Under the pieces are notes generated by a model. It saw only the letters and a program-made list of their open reading frames with translations, searched no databases and was not told the DNA's origin. This document shows positions 46,908-55,112 of a DNA stretch of 64,000 nt, piece by piece; positions within the stretch are counted from its first letter, which is position 1; each line of letters begins with the position of its first letter. The DNA lies in NCBI RefSeq assembly GCF_000503895.1, contig NC_022997.1, positions 2,917,821 to 2,981,820 of the forward strand, in the 5' to 3' direction. The DNA comes from Hyphomicrobium nitrativorans NL23. Its GTDB lineage: Bacteria > Pseudomonadota > Alphaproteobacteria > Rhizobiales > Hyphomicrobiaceae. Made by a program: the position numbers and the translations under genes.

Positions 46908-48487
46908 GCCATCACGCTCCCAAACATGCCGCAATTCCAGTTCCCGGCGCTCGTACCGTAGAACGTGGCGCCTGTGTTACCTTTTTCGAGGGCATGCACT
47001 TGATGGAAACCGATGCCTGCCATGCGCTTCAAAACAGCCGTTGCCGAACCAAATGCTCCACCGGAAGCACCGAACGACCATCCTCCAATGGCGTCCGGGT
47101 TCCCGGACACCCAGTCGAACCCAATTCCCGTAACGGGCGTCGCGGACGACGTCATGGCTTGGTGGGCGAACACTTCGATAGGGTCCTCATCCAGGCCGAC
47201 GACGAACTGAAACCTGTTGTTGCTGTTCGCGTTCATGACCCGGAAGGTCGCGGTGGTATAGGCCCACGACGTGGCGGGCTCGATGGCGCGCATGGGGCGA
47301 GAGACGCGATTGTACGCATTCCATACGAAACGCTGCGCCACGGTGTTCACGCCGCCGCTGCGGTCATCCGTCGTCCCGTTGCCCAGCATAAACACAGTGC
47401 CGAGATAGGTGGCCTGCGCCGCTGGCACCTCGATCGTATCCCCTGCCCCGTCACCGTAGCGCAGCAGCATCGCGGAATCGTTGACAGGGAGCCACGTGCG
47501 AGAGAGCGCAGCGGATCGCGCAGTGGTCGAGGCCCATGCAGGTCCCGTACCGAAATAAAACTCACCGTCTACGGTCGCGTAGAACAAGTCGAATAGACCA
47601 TTGGCAGCATGGTATCCGGTGTGTCCGGAATCGCCGTCAAACGACAGCGACAGCTCACCCCCCACATCGACGACGTGCCATTCCGCTCCGTCCCACACGG
47701 GCACAGATCGGCCATTGTAGGCGGCGTAGTAGATGCTCGTTGCATTCGTGACGTCGCCCGTCGACACGGGCGCGCCGCTTTGCAGCGTCAACCTGCCGCC
47801 CGGCATAAGCAGGCCGCCCCCGAGCCCGCCGCCACCTCGAAACTCTTCAATCTCGACCGGATCGGCTCCGAGCGTTCCGCCGCGATCAGAGGTACACCGC
47901 CAGAGCGTGTCGGCGTTCTCGTCGCCCTCCATCACGGAGAAGTAGACGCCGGGCAGGCTGTCGAAGGTGTCGAAGGAAGGATGGCGTGATGCCGCGCCAG
48001 AGGCGGGGACGATGTAGGGACCGTTTTCCTCTTCTTCCGTCTGAAACGCCAGCAATACGACGTCGCCCTCGGCAACCATAACGCCATCGACGGTCTTGCC
48101 GTCCTCAAGATCCTCGGAAATGTCGACGTTTCCGGTTGCAGCCAAACGCACGACTTGGAATGATTGCGGGTCCGCTCCGAATTCCTCTCGACCTGCCGTG
48201 ATGATCACCGTCGGTGCAGTACCGAAGTTTACGGCACTACCGCCGTTCGAGGAATCCTGGATCGTGGTCCGTTCGAGAATCCACCCACCGGACGTATTTA
48301 GAGCTCTGCCGCGGCCGATCTCCCATTGGGTCCCGGTCGCGTTTAGCGCCTTGTACGGATAGGTCTTCCCGTCCTCGGCTCCAGCATCTTCCAGGTTTCG
48401 GAACGTTAGATCTTCTGTTCCGTCGGAAAAGTCAGCCGTTCCCATGCTGCCCGCTGTAAAGCGGCAGTTGTCAAGCAAGTCAGCCAT
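46904..48487 (-). CDS. Phage tail protein, putative receptor-binding
   Basis: 527 residues. The N-terminal 110 residues (DNCRFTAGSMGTADFS, WEIGRGRALNTSGGWILERTTIQDSSNGGSAVNF) match a shared domain at the start of many rhizobial phage tail proteins. The middle has a Gly-rich stretch (FRGGGGLGGGLLMPGG, about 210-230), and the C-terminal part (about 250-527) is beta-rich with many aromatic and Asn residues, suited to receptor binding. It ends GNWNCGMFGSVMA. The specific receptor is unknown. Confidence 0.7.
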   Translation of the reverse strand: MADLLDNCRFTAGSMGTADFSDGTEDLTFRNLEDAGAEDGKTYPYKALNATGTQWEIGRGRALNTSGGWILERTTIQDSSNGGSAVNFGTAPTVIITAGREEFGADPQSFQVVRLAATGNVDISEDLEDGKTVDGVMVAEGDVVLLAFQTEEEENGPYIVPASGAASRHPSFDTFDSLPGVYFSVMEGDENADTLWRCTSDRGGTLGADPVEIEEFRGGGGLGGGLLMPGGRLTLQSGAPVSTGDVTNATSIYYAAYNGRSVPVWDGAEWHVVDVGGELSLSFDGDSGHTGYHAANGLFDLFYATVDGEFYFGTGPAWASTTARSAALSRTWLPVNDSAMLLRYGDGAGDTIEVPAAQATYLGTVFMLGNGTTDDRSGGVNTVAQRFVWNAYNRVSRPMRAIEPATSWAYTTATFRVMNANSNNRFQFVVGLDEDPIEVFAHQAMTSSATPVTGIGFDWVSGNPDAIGGWSFGASGGAFGSATAVLKRMAGIGFHQVHALEKGNTGATFYGTSAGNWNCGMFGSVMA

Positions 48488-48505
48488 GTGTCTATGCGTT
48501 CCCTA

Positions 48506-48811
48506 TCAGCAGCCGCAGCCCATGGCGGCGGGATTGGCGACCAGGCGGAATTGCCCCTGGCCGACTTTGGCTTCCGGAGAGGTGGATTCTATAAACCAGT
48601 AGATATTTCCGGGATCGGCCTCAGAACTGTCCCATGTCGCAGACCATAGGCCGTTGGAACCTATCATTTCGATCTCATCACACGCCTTGCACCCTCGCTT
48701 GAGATAGCTAATGCGCAAAAGCGCAGATTCCGGGACAGTTGGGTTCTTGTCTTTGTCGCGAAACTGGCAGTCGTAGAATTCAACGAGGGCCCCGCGTGTA
48801 ACTTCGATCAT
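48506..48811 (-). CDS. Small phage protein, Cys-rich
   Basis: 101 residues: MIEVTRGALVEFYDCQFRDKDKNP, then YLKRGCKACDEIEMIGSNGLWSATWDSSEADPGNIYWFIESTSP and a C-terminus ending MGCGC. The pattern is a small beta-rich domain. Similar small proteins sit in phage tail clusters, but I do not know their role. The five Cys include two pairs that might bind metal or form disulfides. Confidence 0.6.
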   Translation of the reverse strand: MIEVTRGALVEFYDCQFRDKDKNPTVPESALLRISYLKRGCKACDEIEMIGSNGLWSATWDSSEADPGNIYWFIESTSPEAKVGQGQFRLVANPAAMGCGC

Positions 48812-48813
48812 AG

Positions 48814-49026
48814 CTATGCTTCTCTGATTTTGATGCGGACAGACCCAATTCCGATACGGAGAATGACGCCGTCCGGCGTCTCGCGATTAATTTCTTCGGT
48901 CTTGACCGAGAATGAGTCGTCAATAACGAGCGTGAGCGTGTCGGAGACGAAAATCTGTTCTGCAAATCCATCTGTGCTCGATGGCTCGAACAGAGCCATC
49001 GAATGAAGTGGGCCGTGAAACAGCAT
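48814..49026 (-). CDS. MLFHG-type phage protein, short paralogue
   Basis: 70 residues starting MLFHGPLHSMALFEP, with a repetitive acidic middle (DTLTLVIDDSFSVKTEEINRE) and the end ILRIGIGSVRIKIREA. The start and end match the 195-residue protein at 49034-49621 (MLFHGALFERALFD ... IGVGGASVRIRGR), so the two are paralogues from duplication with loss of the middle. The function is unknown. Confidence 0.62.
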   Translation of the reverse strand: MLFHGPLHSMALFEPSSTDGFAEQIFVSDTLTLVIDDSFSVKTEEINRETPDGVILRIGIGSVRIKIREA

Positions 49027-49033
49027 GGAGGCC

Positions 49034-49621
49034 TCAGTTCAAAAGGACGTTGAGGCGCCTGCCGCGTATGCGGACGGACGCGCCACCAACGCCAATGTTG
49101 TGCAGCACAGAGGCAGGTTTGTTTCGCTCAATACGGTCGAGGTATTCCCGCACCCACAGGCCGATCACGTCATCAACGTCTAGGGTTACGAGAAGGTCGG
49201 AAACGACATCGCCAACCAAAATATCGACGGCATCTGACGCATCAATCACCGTCGTTACCGCTACAAGGTCCAGGATCGGGAGATATACATCGTCAGCTAC
49301 ATCTGCCTGAACGAGAACGTTGAGTGCGTCGACAACGGAGAGCGAGAAGTCGTCGAACACCGACGCAGACCCGGCTATCCCGAGCTGATCGTCTATGGTG
49401 ACAACGATGCTGTCAGACGCCGAAACACTCCCGAAGATCGACGCTATATCGGAGACGTGAAGGGTCACGTCATCCGACACGCCGACGTTGGGGACGATCT
49501 CGCCAAGATGCTCCGTTATGATGATAGAGATCGCGTCCGAGACGTTTTTCTCGACGACTCCATCGCTTACAACGCCCTGGTCGAAAAGGGCGCGTTCAAA
49601 GAGAGCACCGTGAAAGAGCAT
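49034..49621 (-). CDS. MLFHG-type phage protein with acidic Ser/Asp repeats
   Basis: 195 residues. After the start MLFHGALFERALFD it is built of repeated short units of the form VSDxxxxxxxDxxS (for example SVSASDSIVVTIDDQLGI, DASDAVDILVGDVVSDLL, at about 20-residue spacing), rich in Asp, Ser, Val and Ile. This suggests a beta-solenoid or calcium-binding rod. The end VRIRGRRLNVLLN is basic. It is likely structural (tail or collar), inferred from position. Confidence 0.6.
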   Translation of the reverse strand: MLFHGALFERALFDQGVVSDGVVEKNVSDAISIIITEHLGEIVPNVGVSDDVTLHVSDIASIFGSVSASDSIVVTIDDQLGIAGSASVFDDFSLSVVDALNVLVQADVADDVYLPILDLVAVTTVIDASDAVDILVGDVVSDLLVTLDVDDVIGLWVREYLDRIERNKPASVLHNIGVGGASVRIRGRRLNVLLN

Positions 49622-49627
49622 CGTGTG

Positions 49628-50011
49628 TTACGAGCCTATCTCAACAGTGAGGGTCGCGGTTAGCAACCAGGATTGGGCGTTGGTCTTCGTTCCAAGCGCG
49701 TCAACTTTTCGGGTCAGCATCACTCCTGCCGAATCGGCATTGAACAGGCCCCATTCTGTCCATTCCCAATTGGCATCGTCAGTGCCAAACAAAGCCTGAA
49801 ACGAGAGCTCGTTGTTCATTCGCTGGGGGTAGCCCGCCTCCATACCCCTGCGGAGCTTGTTTAACGAAGCTTGCAGATCGGTCTGGCTGGCAGCGAACGC
49901 CGTGTTGCTATCCCCAGCACCAAGATGCGCATTCGCGTTATCGAACGACGTGAAGCTGTCGGCAATGATCGCGGAAGCAATCGCGTTGCGGCCCGATTCA
50001 GTGAGTGGCAT
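49628..50011 (-). CDS. Phage tail structural protein (small)
   Basis: 127 residues from ATG 50011 (MPLTESGRNAIASAI). The body is FTSFDNANAHLGAGDSNTAFAASQTDL, GYPQRMNNELSFQALFGTDDANWEWTEWGLFNADS and MLTRKVDALGTKTNAQSWLLTATLTVEIGS, a recognisable pattern in tail or baseplate-region proteins of rhizobial phages. It precedes the two MLFHG genes and the tail fibre. Confidence 0.7.
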   Translation of the reverse strand: MPLTESGRNAIASAIIADSFTSFDNANAHLGAGDSNTAFAASQTDLQASLNKLRRGMEAGYPQRMNNELSFQALFGTDDANWEWTEWGLFNADSAGVMLTRKVDALGTKTNAQSWLLTATLTVEIGS

Positions 50012-50021
50012 GTGTTCTCTC

Positions 50022-50246
50022 CTATCCTTCGCCTTCGACGGTCTCGACCGGCGTCTTTTCCGGGGAATAGTCCCCTTCGTACTTTTCGATGCGGTATTTG
50101 ACGCCGACGCTGATCTCAACCGTCTCTCGTTTGTTGCCTTGAAGATCGGAAACGAGTTGGTCGATCTCTCTGGCCTTCTCAGGTATGTAGGGGCGGAGCG
50201 CGTTGGCAATCGCCTTTGCGCGCTTGATCTGCTCGTCCCGCGTCAT
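50022..50246 (-). CDS. Small phage protein of unknown function
   Basis: 74 residues from ATG 50246, overlapping the tail-fibre stop by ATGA: MTRDEQIKRAKAIANALRPYIPEKAREIDQLVSDLQGN, mostly helical, then a beta-like VEISVGVKYRIEKYEG and an acidic end. A longer frame upstream is not conserved in character. Its size and place between tail fibre and tail protein suggest a fibre accessory, but this is only positional. Confidence 0.62.
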   Translation of the reverse strand: MTRDEQIKRAKAIANALRPYIPEKAREIDQLVSDLQGNKRETVEISVGVKYRIEKYEGDYSPEKTPVETVEGEG

Positions 50247-51196
50247 AGCTTGATAAACCACGTCCCGAGCCGATACGGGCTCATTGTGTTGACACTGATC
50301 GCCTGGCCGCCGCCGTCGAGCCTGATAGAGCCCCCCAGCGATAAGGTGTCCTGGGTAAGATTGAACTGGCGAGGGGTATCGACGCCACCCGCCGCGAGGT
50401 TGAAGATGGTCCAAGAAAAATTTCGGACGACGCCGGTGTTGTTTGTGATCGTAAGGGTGTGTGGAAGGGCGTAATCTGGAAGGTTGGCTTTCGTGACGTT
50501 AAACGAACGAGATTCCGCGCCCCCACCTGAACCAGGGACAGTTGGCGAGCCTCCCGAGATAGTTCCCGCTGCGATGTTCCCCATGTCGTCAAGCCCTAAC
50601 GGTCCGCGGCCGCGCATATCGAGTGTAGCGATCTGCTTATTGGCGAGAAAGTCAGAAGCGGCATTCGATCCGCGCCCTCCCGTGACCGGACAAAGGGAAT
50701 TTGGGAACGTGTTCCAAATGAACTCGAACAACGGTTGGGTGTCTGCGTTGGCGCGTTCCGTAGCCCCTGATGTTGCGGACCCGATTGTTCTGCCGTTTGC
50801 GCGAACAGCGCCTGTCCGCGTGGCGCTGACTGGCTGCCAGAAAAAATCCCCGGTCTTGAGGATGGCGGTCTGATCGACGCTGCCTCCTCCGCCACCACCT
50901 CCACCTTCTGATGGCCCCAGCGCCATCACATTCAGGAGGTCGAAAAGGACGGTTGATCCTCTGGCATCCGTGAGGCGCGCGCGATACGACCCGTCCGGGA
51001 GCCAGAACTCCGGAATCATCCCCGCGCTATCTGTCCTCAGCGGCCAAGGGTTCAGGACGCTGAGCCCGGAATCCGCATAGCTATCTACTGGGATAAGTGT
51101 GTTCGCTTGGTAGAGGTACAACGGGGCGTTGACCAACAGTCGGCCCTGGGTGTCGAACCTCTGGGAGAGTGCGAGAGAAAAGATTGTGCCTGCCAC
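50243..51196 (-). CDS. Phage tail fibre with collar-like C-terminus (GTG start)
   Basis: 317 residues from GTG at 51196 (MAGTIFSLALSQRFDTQGRLLVNAPLYLY). The first 95 residues (DGSYRARLTDARGSTVLFDLLNVMALG) are an attachment-type domain, followed by a glycine hinge (EGGGGGGGG). The C-terminal part has the tail-collar pattern: GDFFWQPVSATRTGAVRANGRTIGS, DMRGRGPLGLDDMG, then MSPYRLGTWFIKL. Such fibres contact the host surface. It is flanked upstream by the two oppositely oriented moron genes. Confidence 0.75.
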   Translation of the reverse strand: MAGTIFSLALSQRFDTQGRLLVNAPLYLYQANTLIPVDSYADSGLSVLNPWPLRTDSAGMIPEFWLPDGSYRARLTDARGSTVLFDLLNVMALGPSEGGGGGGGGSVDQTAILKTGDFFWQPVSATRTGAVRANGRTIGSATSGATERANADTQPLFEFIWNTFPNSLCPVTGGRGSNAASDFLANKQIATLDMRGRGPLGLDDMGNIAAGTISGGSPTVPGSGGGAESRSFNVTKANLPDYALPHTLTITNNTGVVRNFSWTIFNLAAGGVDTPRQFNLTQDTLSLGGSIRLDGGGQAISVNTMSPYRLGTWFIKL

Positions 51197-51226
51197 GGAA
51201 GGATGTTCCCTGGTTGAAGAAGGACG

Positions 51227-51255
51227 TTGATGTGTGGGCGGAGGGGCGGTAGGAT
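51227..51255 (+). promoter_or_regulatory. Putative promoter of the moron gene pair
   Basis: TTGATG (51227-51232), 17-base spacer, TAGGAT (51250-51255), followed by a GAGGGG binding site before the ATG at 51282. It points against the late genes. Confidence 0.5.
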
Positions 51256-51281
51256 TCGCCGCTTACTGAACGAGGGGCGAT

Positions 51282-51548
51282 ATGGACACCTGGACCATCC
51301 TTATCGGCGTGGCCGTTCTGGTGCTGCTAACTCAGTCGTGGTTCTGGCTGCTCGCGTTCTTTTTCGGCGGGTTGGCAGCTTTGTTCGCGATGCTTGCCAG
51401 CATCATTCACTTTCAGATCTTAGGCGCACTCGTGTTCTTCGTGCTTATGGCCATCAGTTTTGCCTGCATGGTCGGCGTAGCCAATTTTCGCCGTGACCAA
51501 GTCCCAAGATCGAACCTTACAACTGCGTTCAGGGACATAGACCGATGA
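51282..51548 (+). CDS. Small membrane protein (moron gene 1)
   Basis: 88 residues with three hydrophobic segments: residues 5-25 (ILIGVAVLVLLTQSWFWLLAF), 27-48 and 50-68. The tail is polar (RRDQVPRSNLTTAFRDIDR). It is rightward while the phage late genes run leftward. It overlaps the next gene by ATGA. Small membrane proteins in this setting can act in superinfection exclusion, but no sequence evidence supports a specific role. Confidence 0.68.
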   Translation: MDTWTILIGVAVLVLLTQSWFWLLAFFFGGLAALFAMLASIIHFQILGALVFFVLMAISFACMVGVANFRRDQVPRSNLTTAFRDIDR

Positions 51549-51772
51549 CACGCGAAGACCGCATCAAGGAAGAATTGCATGCAGCCCTGCTTACGGAGGC
51601 GGAGAAACTATCCGAGCTTCCTCCTGAACAAGAAAAAGCTGGGCTAATTCTGCTTTTCGCTGGTGCTGAAATTCGGATGGGTGAACGCATTCACGGTATC
51701 GACAGCGAGCTGACGCACTCAAGCGAGCACTACATGCGCGGTAGGGAGATCGCGAACCGGATTAAGATTTAG
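51545..51772 (+). CDS. Small helical protein (moron gene 2)
   Basis: 75 residues: MTREDRIKEELHAALLTEAEKLSELPPEQEKAGLILLFAGAEIRMGERIHGIDSELTHSSEHYMRGREIANRIKI. It is charged and helical, likely cytosolic. It is coupled to the membrane protein before it by ATGA. It overlaps the 3-prime end of the 1116-residue ejection protein by 11 bases on the opposite strand. The function is unknown. Confidence 0.65.
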   Translation: MTREDRIKEELHAALLTEAEKLSELPPEQEKAGLILLFAGAEIRMGERIHGIDSELTHSSEHYMRGREIANRIKI

Positions 51773-54700
51773 TGCCCATCGTCTTTTCGAGACGATCCAA
51801 CACATTCCTATATTCTCCCTCGTAGAACTTGGCTTTCTTCTCAGCAGCCTGAAGCTGTCGACGCAATGAGTCCAGAGATCCACCTCGCGCATCCGCGAGT
51901 TCTGCCTTCTGGCGAAGCGTGGCAAGCTCCTTTGCAGCAGCATCAGCCTTCTTCGCCGCGTTGCCTGCAGCTTCCTGTGCCTGCTTCGAGACCTTCTTGC
52001 CAGCGGCATGCGCCTCACCGAGAATCCGCCGCACGTCCTCCGTCGCCGAGTGCAGCGTATGTCCCCACGGCGCGGCCGGCATCTCGCCGCCAGCCCTGAA
52101 GAACTCGCGCGCCAACTGCTCCTGCTCACTCTTTGAAGGAAAACCCTGCCGGCCCGGAATGGACTGAGTGTAAGGGTTGTTCTGGATGAAGCGCAGAACC
52201 TCTTCCTGTTGCGCGGAAGAGGTTACGGGAACACTCGTTGCGGGAGACTTCGGACGCGACGCTCCGGCCTGCTCCAATTCTCGGGTGAGCCACGTTTTCA
52301 GATCGTTGAGTCCACTCAACTGTTCCTCGACGGGCTCCACGCTACGAGGCAAAGGACGCGCTTCTCCGGTGAGGCGGCGATACTGGGACATCAGCCCTTC
52401 CACCTCGGACCTCAAGGCCGGCAGGGCTGCTTCAGCGGCTTTCTTGCCGCCCCGGAAGCCAGGGATGAGGCTGAAGCCCGCCATGGCAGCATCTGCTGCT
52501 GTACCGCTCTCTACGGCGCTGGAGACGTCATCGAGTGGCGTAAGCAGATTTACCGCGCCACCCGCAGCCGAGCCGATGCGCTCCGCGGTCGTGGATGGAA
52601 GTCCAATCGCCTCCGCACCCTGCCTGACGTTGAACGCTGCGCTTTCCGAAGGCGACGGGTTGTAGTTCCTCAATTCTGCTTGTGGCGGCGCATCGCCTGG
52701 CCGTGGCGCGGTCTGTTCGAACGCAGGATTCTCAGGACGTGGACCGCCAAGGCGCATAGGAGGGTCGAATCTGGGGTCACGTGGTGTGGGGGCCTCTGAA
52801 GCGCCCTCAGCATCACCCGCCACGCCAGGGACCACCGGAACCATCTGATCGAGGCTCCGCGTGAACTCGCGGAAACGCTGCGGGCCAAGCTGGCGTTGAA
52901 GGTTCTGCAGAATGCGTGCTTGTGCGGCCGGATCGGCTTCAACCAACCGCCGAGCAAGAGCCTCAGCCACGTCCTGACGATACGCCGTCGCTCTGGTCAG
53001 CGCAGCGCCCACCACTTCAAGGATGGCGTTTGTTCCGCCCCTGAGGCCCATCATCACGCGCGACAAGGCATCCGCGGCAAATTCGGCATCGTCACCCTGA
53101 CGTTGCGCCGTAGCGGAGTTTCCGAGAACGCGGTTTCGGGTCTGCCCCATGCGTTCTTCGCGTGTGAGGTATTCGCCGAAACGACCGGACCGATCACCGA
53201 AGGTCCCTGCGGTTGCTGCTGAACGCGCCCTCGGACCCGAATTTGGAATGATCTCTCTCAAGAGATCCTGCACCCGCGCCGTTTGGAACGGCATCGTTGC
53301 GTCGTTGCCAGAGCGCCTGTTTCCGAGCGCGTTCCGGGCACTCTCAAGAAACCCTTGCCTGAAATAGATCTGCTGACCAGGCGATAGGTTGCGATACTGC
53401 TCGATCGAAACCTCGCTGCCTTCTCTCAGTGCAGCGCGACCAAGCTCAATCGCCTCACGGTTCTCAGCGGCGGAGCCCCAGGCGTTCCGAGCCTGTTGAT
53501 AGAGTGCGTTACGCGTCGGGTCTCCTGCGGCGTTGGGTTGATGCACGGCCGTGAGAAGATCGTTCTTAAATCCCGTCAACAGGCGGGCGAGATTGTTCTC
53601 TCCGCCGCGGCGGGCGGCCTCGATCATGTCGTCGAGTTCCTGCTTCGCAGCATCGAACCGGCCGATGTTGTCGACGGGGCGTCTCTGGGCAGTGAATTGC
53701 GCATTCTGGGAACGAAGGGTCGCAAGATCTTCCTGTCCTCGCCTCATGAGCACGGCAAAGCGCCGCGCGAGGCGTTCGCGGGTCTGATCGTTCTTTGCGA
53801 AAGCGATCTTCTCCTGCATGTCCTCGGAAAGGCGGCGGAGACGGGTCATCAGCGCCATTTCCGCGTCGGCCGCGCCCTTCTTTACGGGCTGCGTAAAGAG
53901 GTCAATGGCTTTCTGAAACTGCCCGGATATGCCAGGCGGATAATCCTGCATCCTCTGGGCTACGCCGTCGATCACGCCTTGAATATCGAACGGCTCTGAG
54001 CCTTCCCTGGCGGCGTCATAGAGGCGCCGCCCTTCTCTCGCCTGATCCGCGGCGATCTGCCGTTCCGTCTGGCGTGCGCTGGCGCTCGTACGAAGCTGGA
54101 GCGCCCGAGAGAGAGCGTCGTCGATCCTGCCCCGCTGTCCTGTGTCACCGCTGGCAAACCGGCTGATCTGGTTCGGGTCGCCGCGCTGACGGGTTTCAAG
54201 CGCATCGCGAACGATCTCTCCTGCTCTGCCACCTTGACGATAGACGCTGCCAGTCAACCGCTGCATGCCATCCGACGTGTCAGCGATCATTTCGGGCAAG
54301 CGGGCTTGGCTGTTCGGACCAAGCCGCGCTGCCTCTTGTCCTGCTTGGAGCTCAGCTTGGACGGTCTGCGGCGTGGCACCGCTGCGCTCAATGCGCGCTG
54401 AAAGCACGCTATCCGCAACATCGTCCGCCGCACGCCCGGGAAGACGCGCTGCGAGCCAGGGAGCTGCTTGGCGACCGGCCCACAAAGCACCTGTCGCCGC
54501 TGCGCCAACTGCTGGCAGACCAGCACCGATAGCCGCGCCCGCCGCACCGTATTCGCCCGCCGTGCCCAGCCTTTCTGAGAAGCCGCCTTCCCCTTCAGCG
54601 AAGCCATGTCCGGCACCGTACGCAGCACCCGTGGCGGCTCCCGCTCCAATTCTCCCCAGCGTCGTTGCCGCTTGAAGAACAGGCGTAACGGGAGCTGTGG

Positions 54701-55112
54701 CAAGACCACCGGCAAGCTTCGTGATCGTGTTCGCAACAGGGCTTTCCGCGTCCGACATTGCGTGACGTGCACGCTCGTAGGCCAAGGCCTCGTCATAAGG
54801 CTGGCCGGCCCAGCCACCCGTGACGGCGTTCACACCAGCAGAAACGCCAGCCTTCGCCTCATCTACGAACCCGCCCAGAACCGGGATGCCGCGAAGAGCC
54901 GTCTCTGCTCCGCCAGGCATGTTGAGGTTGTAGAGAGCAGGGTTTTCCTCGCGAAGCTTTGCAAGGTCTTCCTCTGCGCTCTTGCGAAGCTGCTCGTCGC
55001 GTGTCTGCGGCGTAGGCGGCGGAACGGCCGGATTTTCGGCTCTATACCGTTCCCACGGTCCCGGAGACTGAAGCAAAGCCGGTTGTGCGAACTGTTCCCA
55101 CGGTCCAGCCAT
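51762..55112 (-). CDS. Large phage internal/DNA-ejection protein (putative)
   Basis: 1116 residues, intact. It starts MAGPWEQFAQPALLQSPGPWERY. Residues about 85-215 hold hydrophobic Gly/Ala-rich stretches (AAIGAGLPAVGAAATGALWAG) resembling membrane-inserting regions of podovirus ejection proteins. The middle (about 290-690) is long, helical and Arg/Gln-rich, and the end is coiled-coil-like (QAAEKKAKFYEGEYRNVLDRLEK). Size and position after the other internal proteins suggest the gp16/internal virion protein class. No lytic catalytic motif was recognised. Confidence 0.7.
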   Translation of the reverse strand: MAGPWEQFAQPALLQSPGPWERYRAENPAVPPPTPQTRDEQLRKSAEEDLAKLREENPALYNLNMPGGAETALRGIPVLGGFVDEAKAGVSAGVNAVTGGWAGQPYDEALAYERARHAMSDAESPVANTITKLAGGLATAPVTPVLQAATTLGRIGAGAATGAAYGAGHGFAEGEGGFSERLGTAGEYGAAGAAIGAGLPAVGAAATGALWAGRQAAPWLAARLPGRAADDVADSVLSARIERSGATPQTVQAELQAGQEAARLGPNSQARLPEMIADTSDGMQRLTGSVYRQGGRAGEIVRDALETRQRGDPNQISRFASGDTGQRGRIDDALSRALQLRTSASARQTERQIAADQAREGRRLYDAAREGSEPFDIQGVIDGVAQRMQDYPPGISGQFQKAIDLFTQPVKKGAADAEMALMTRLRRLSEDMQEKIAFAKNDQTRERLARRFAVLMRRGQEDLATLRSQNAQFTAQRRPVDNIGRFDAAKQELDDMIEAARRGGENNLARLLTGFKNDLLTAVHQPNAAGDPTRNALYQQARNAWGSAAENREAIELGRAALREGSEVSIEQYRNLSPGQQIYFRQGFLESARNALGNRRSGNDATMPFQTARVQDLLREIIPNSGPRARSAATAGTFGDRSGRFGEYLTREERMGQTRNRVLGNSATAQRQGDDAEFAADALSRVMMGLRGGTNAILEVVGAALTRATAYRQDVAEALARRLVEADPAAQARILQNLQRQLGPQRFREFTRSLDQMVPVVPGVAGDAEGASEAPTPRDPRFDPPMRLGGPRPENPAFEQTAPRPGDAPPQAELRNYNPSPSESAAFNVRQGAEAIGLPSTTAERIGSAAGGAVNLLTPLDDVSSAVESGTAADAAMAGFSLIPGFRGGKKAAEAALPALRSEVEGLMSQYRRLTGEARPLPRSVEPVEEQLSGLNDLKTWLTRELEQAGASRPKSPATSVPVTSSAQQEEVLRFIQNNPYTQSIPGRQGFPSKSEQEQLAREFFRAGGEMPAAPWGHTLHSATEDVRRILGEAHAAGKKVSKQAQEAAGNAAKKADAAAKELATLRQKAELADARGGSLDSLRRQLQAAEKKAKFYEGEYRNVLDRLEKTMGTKS

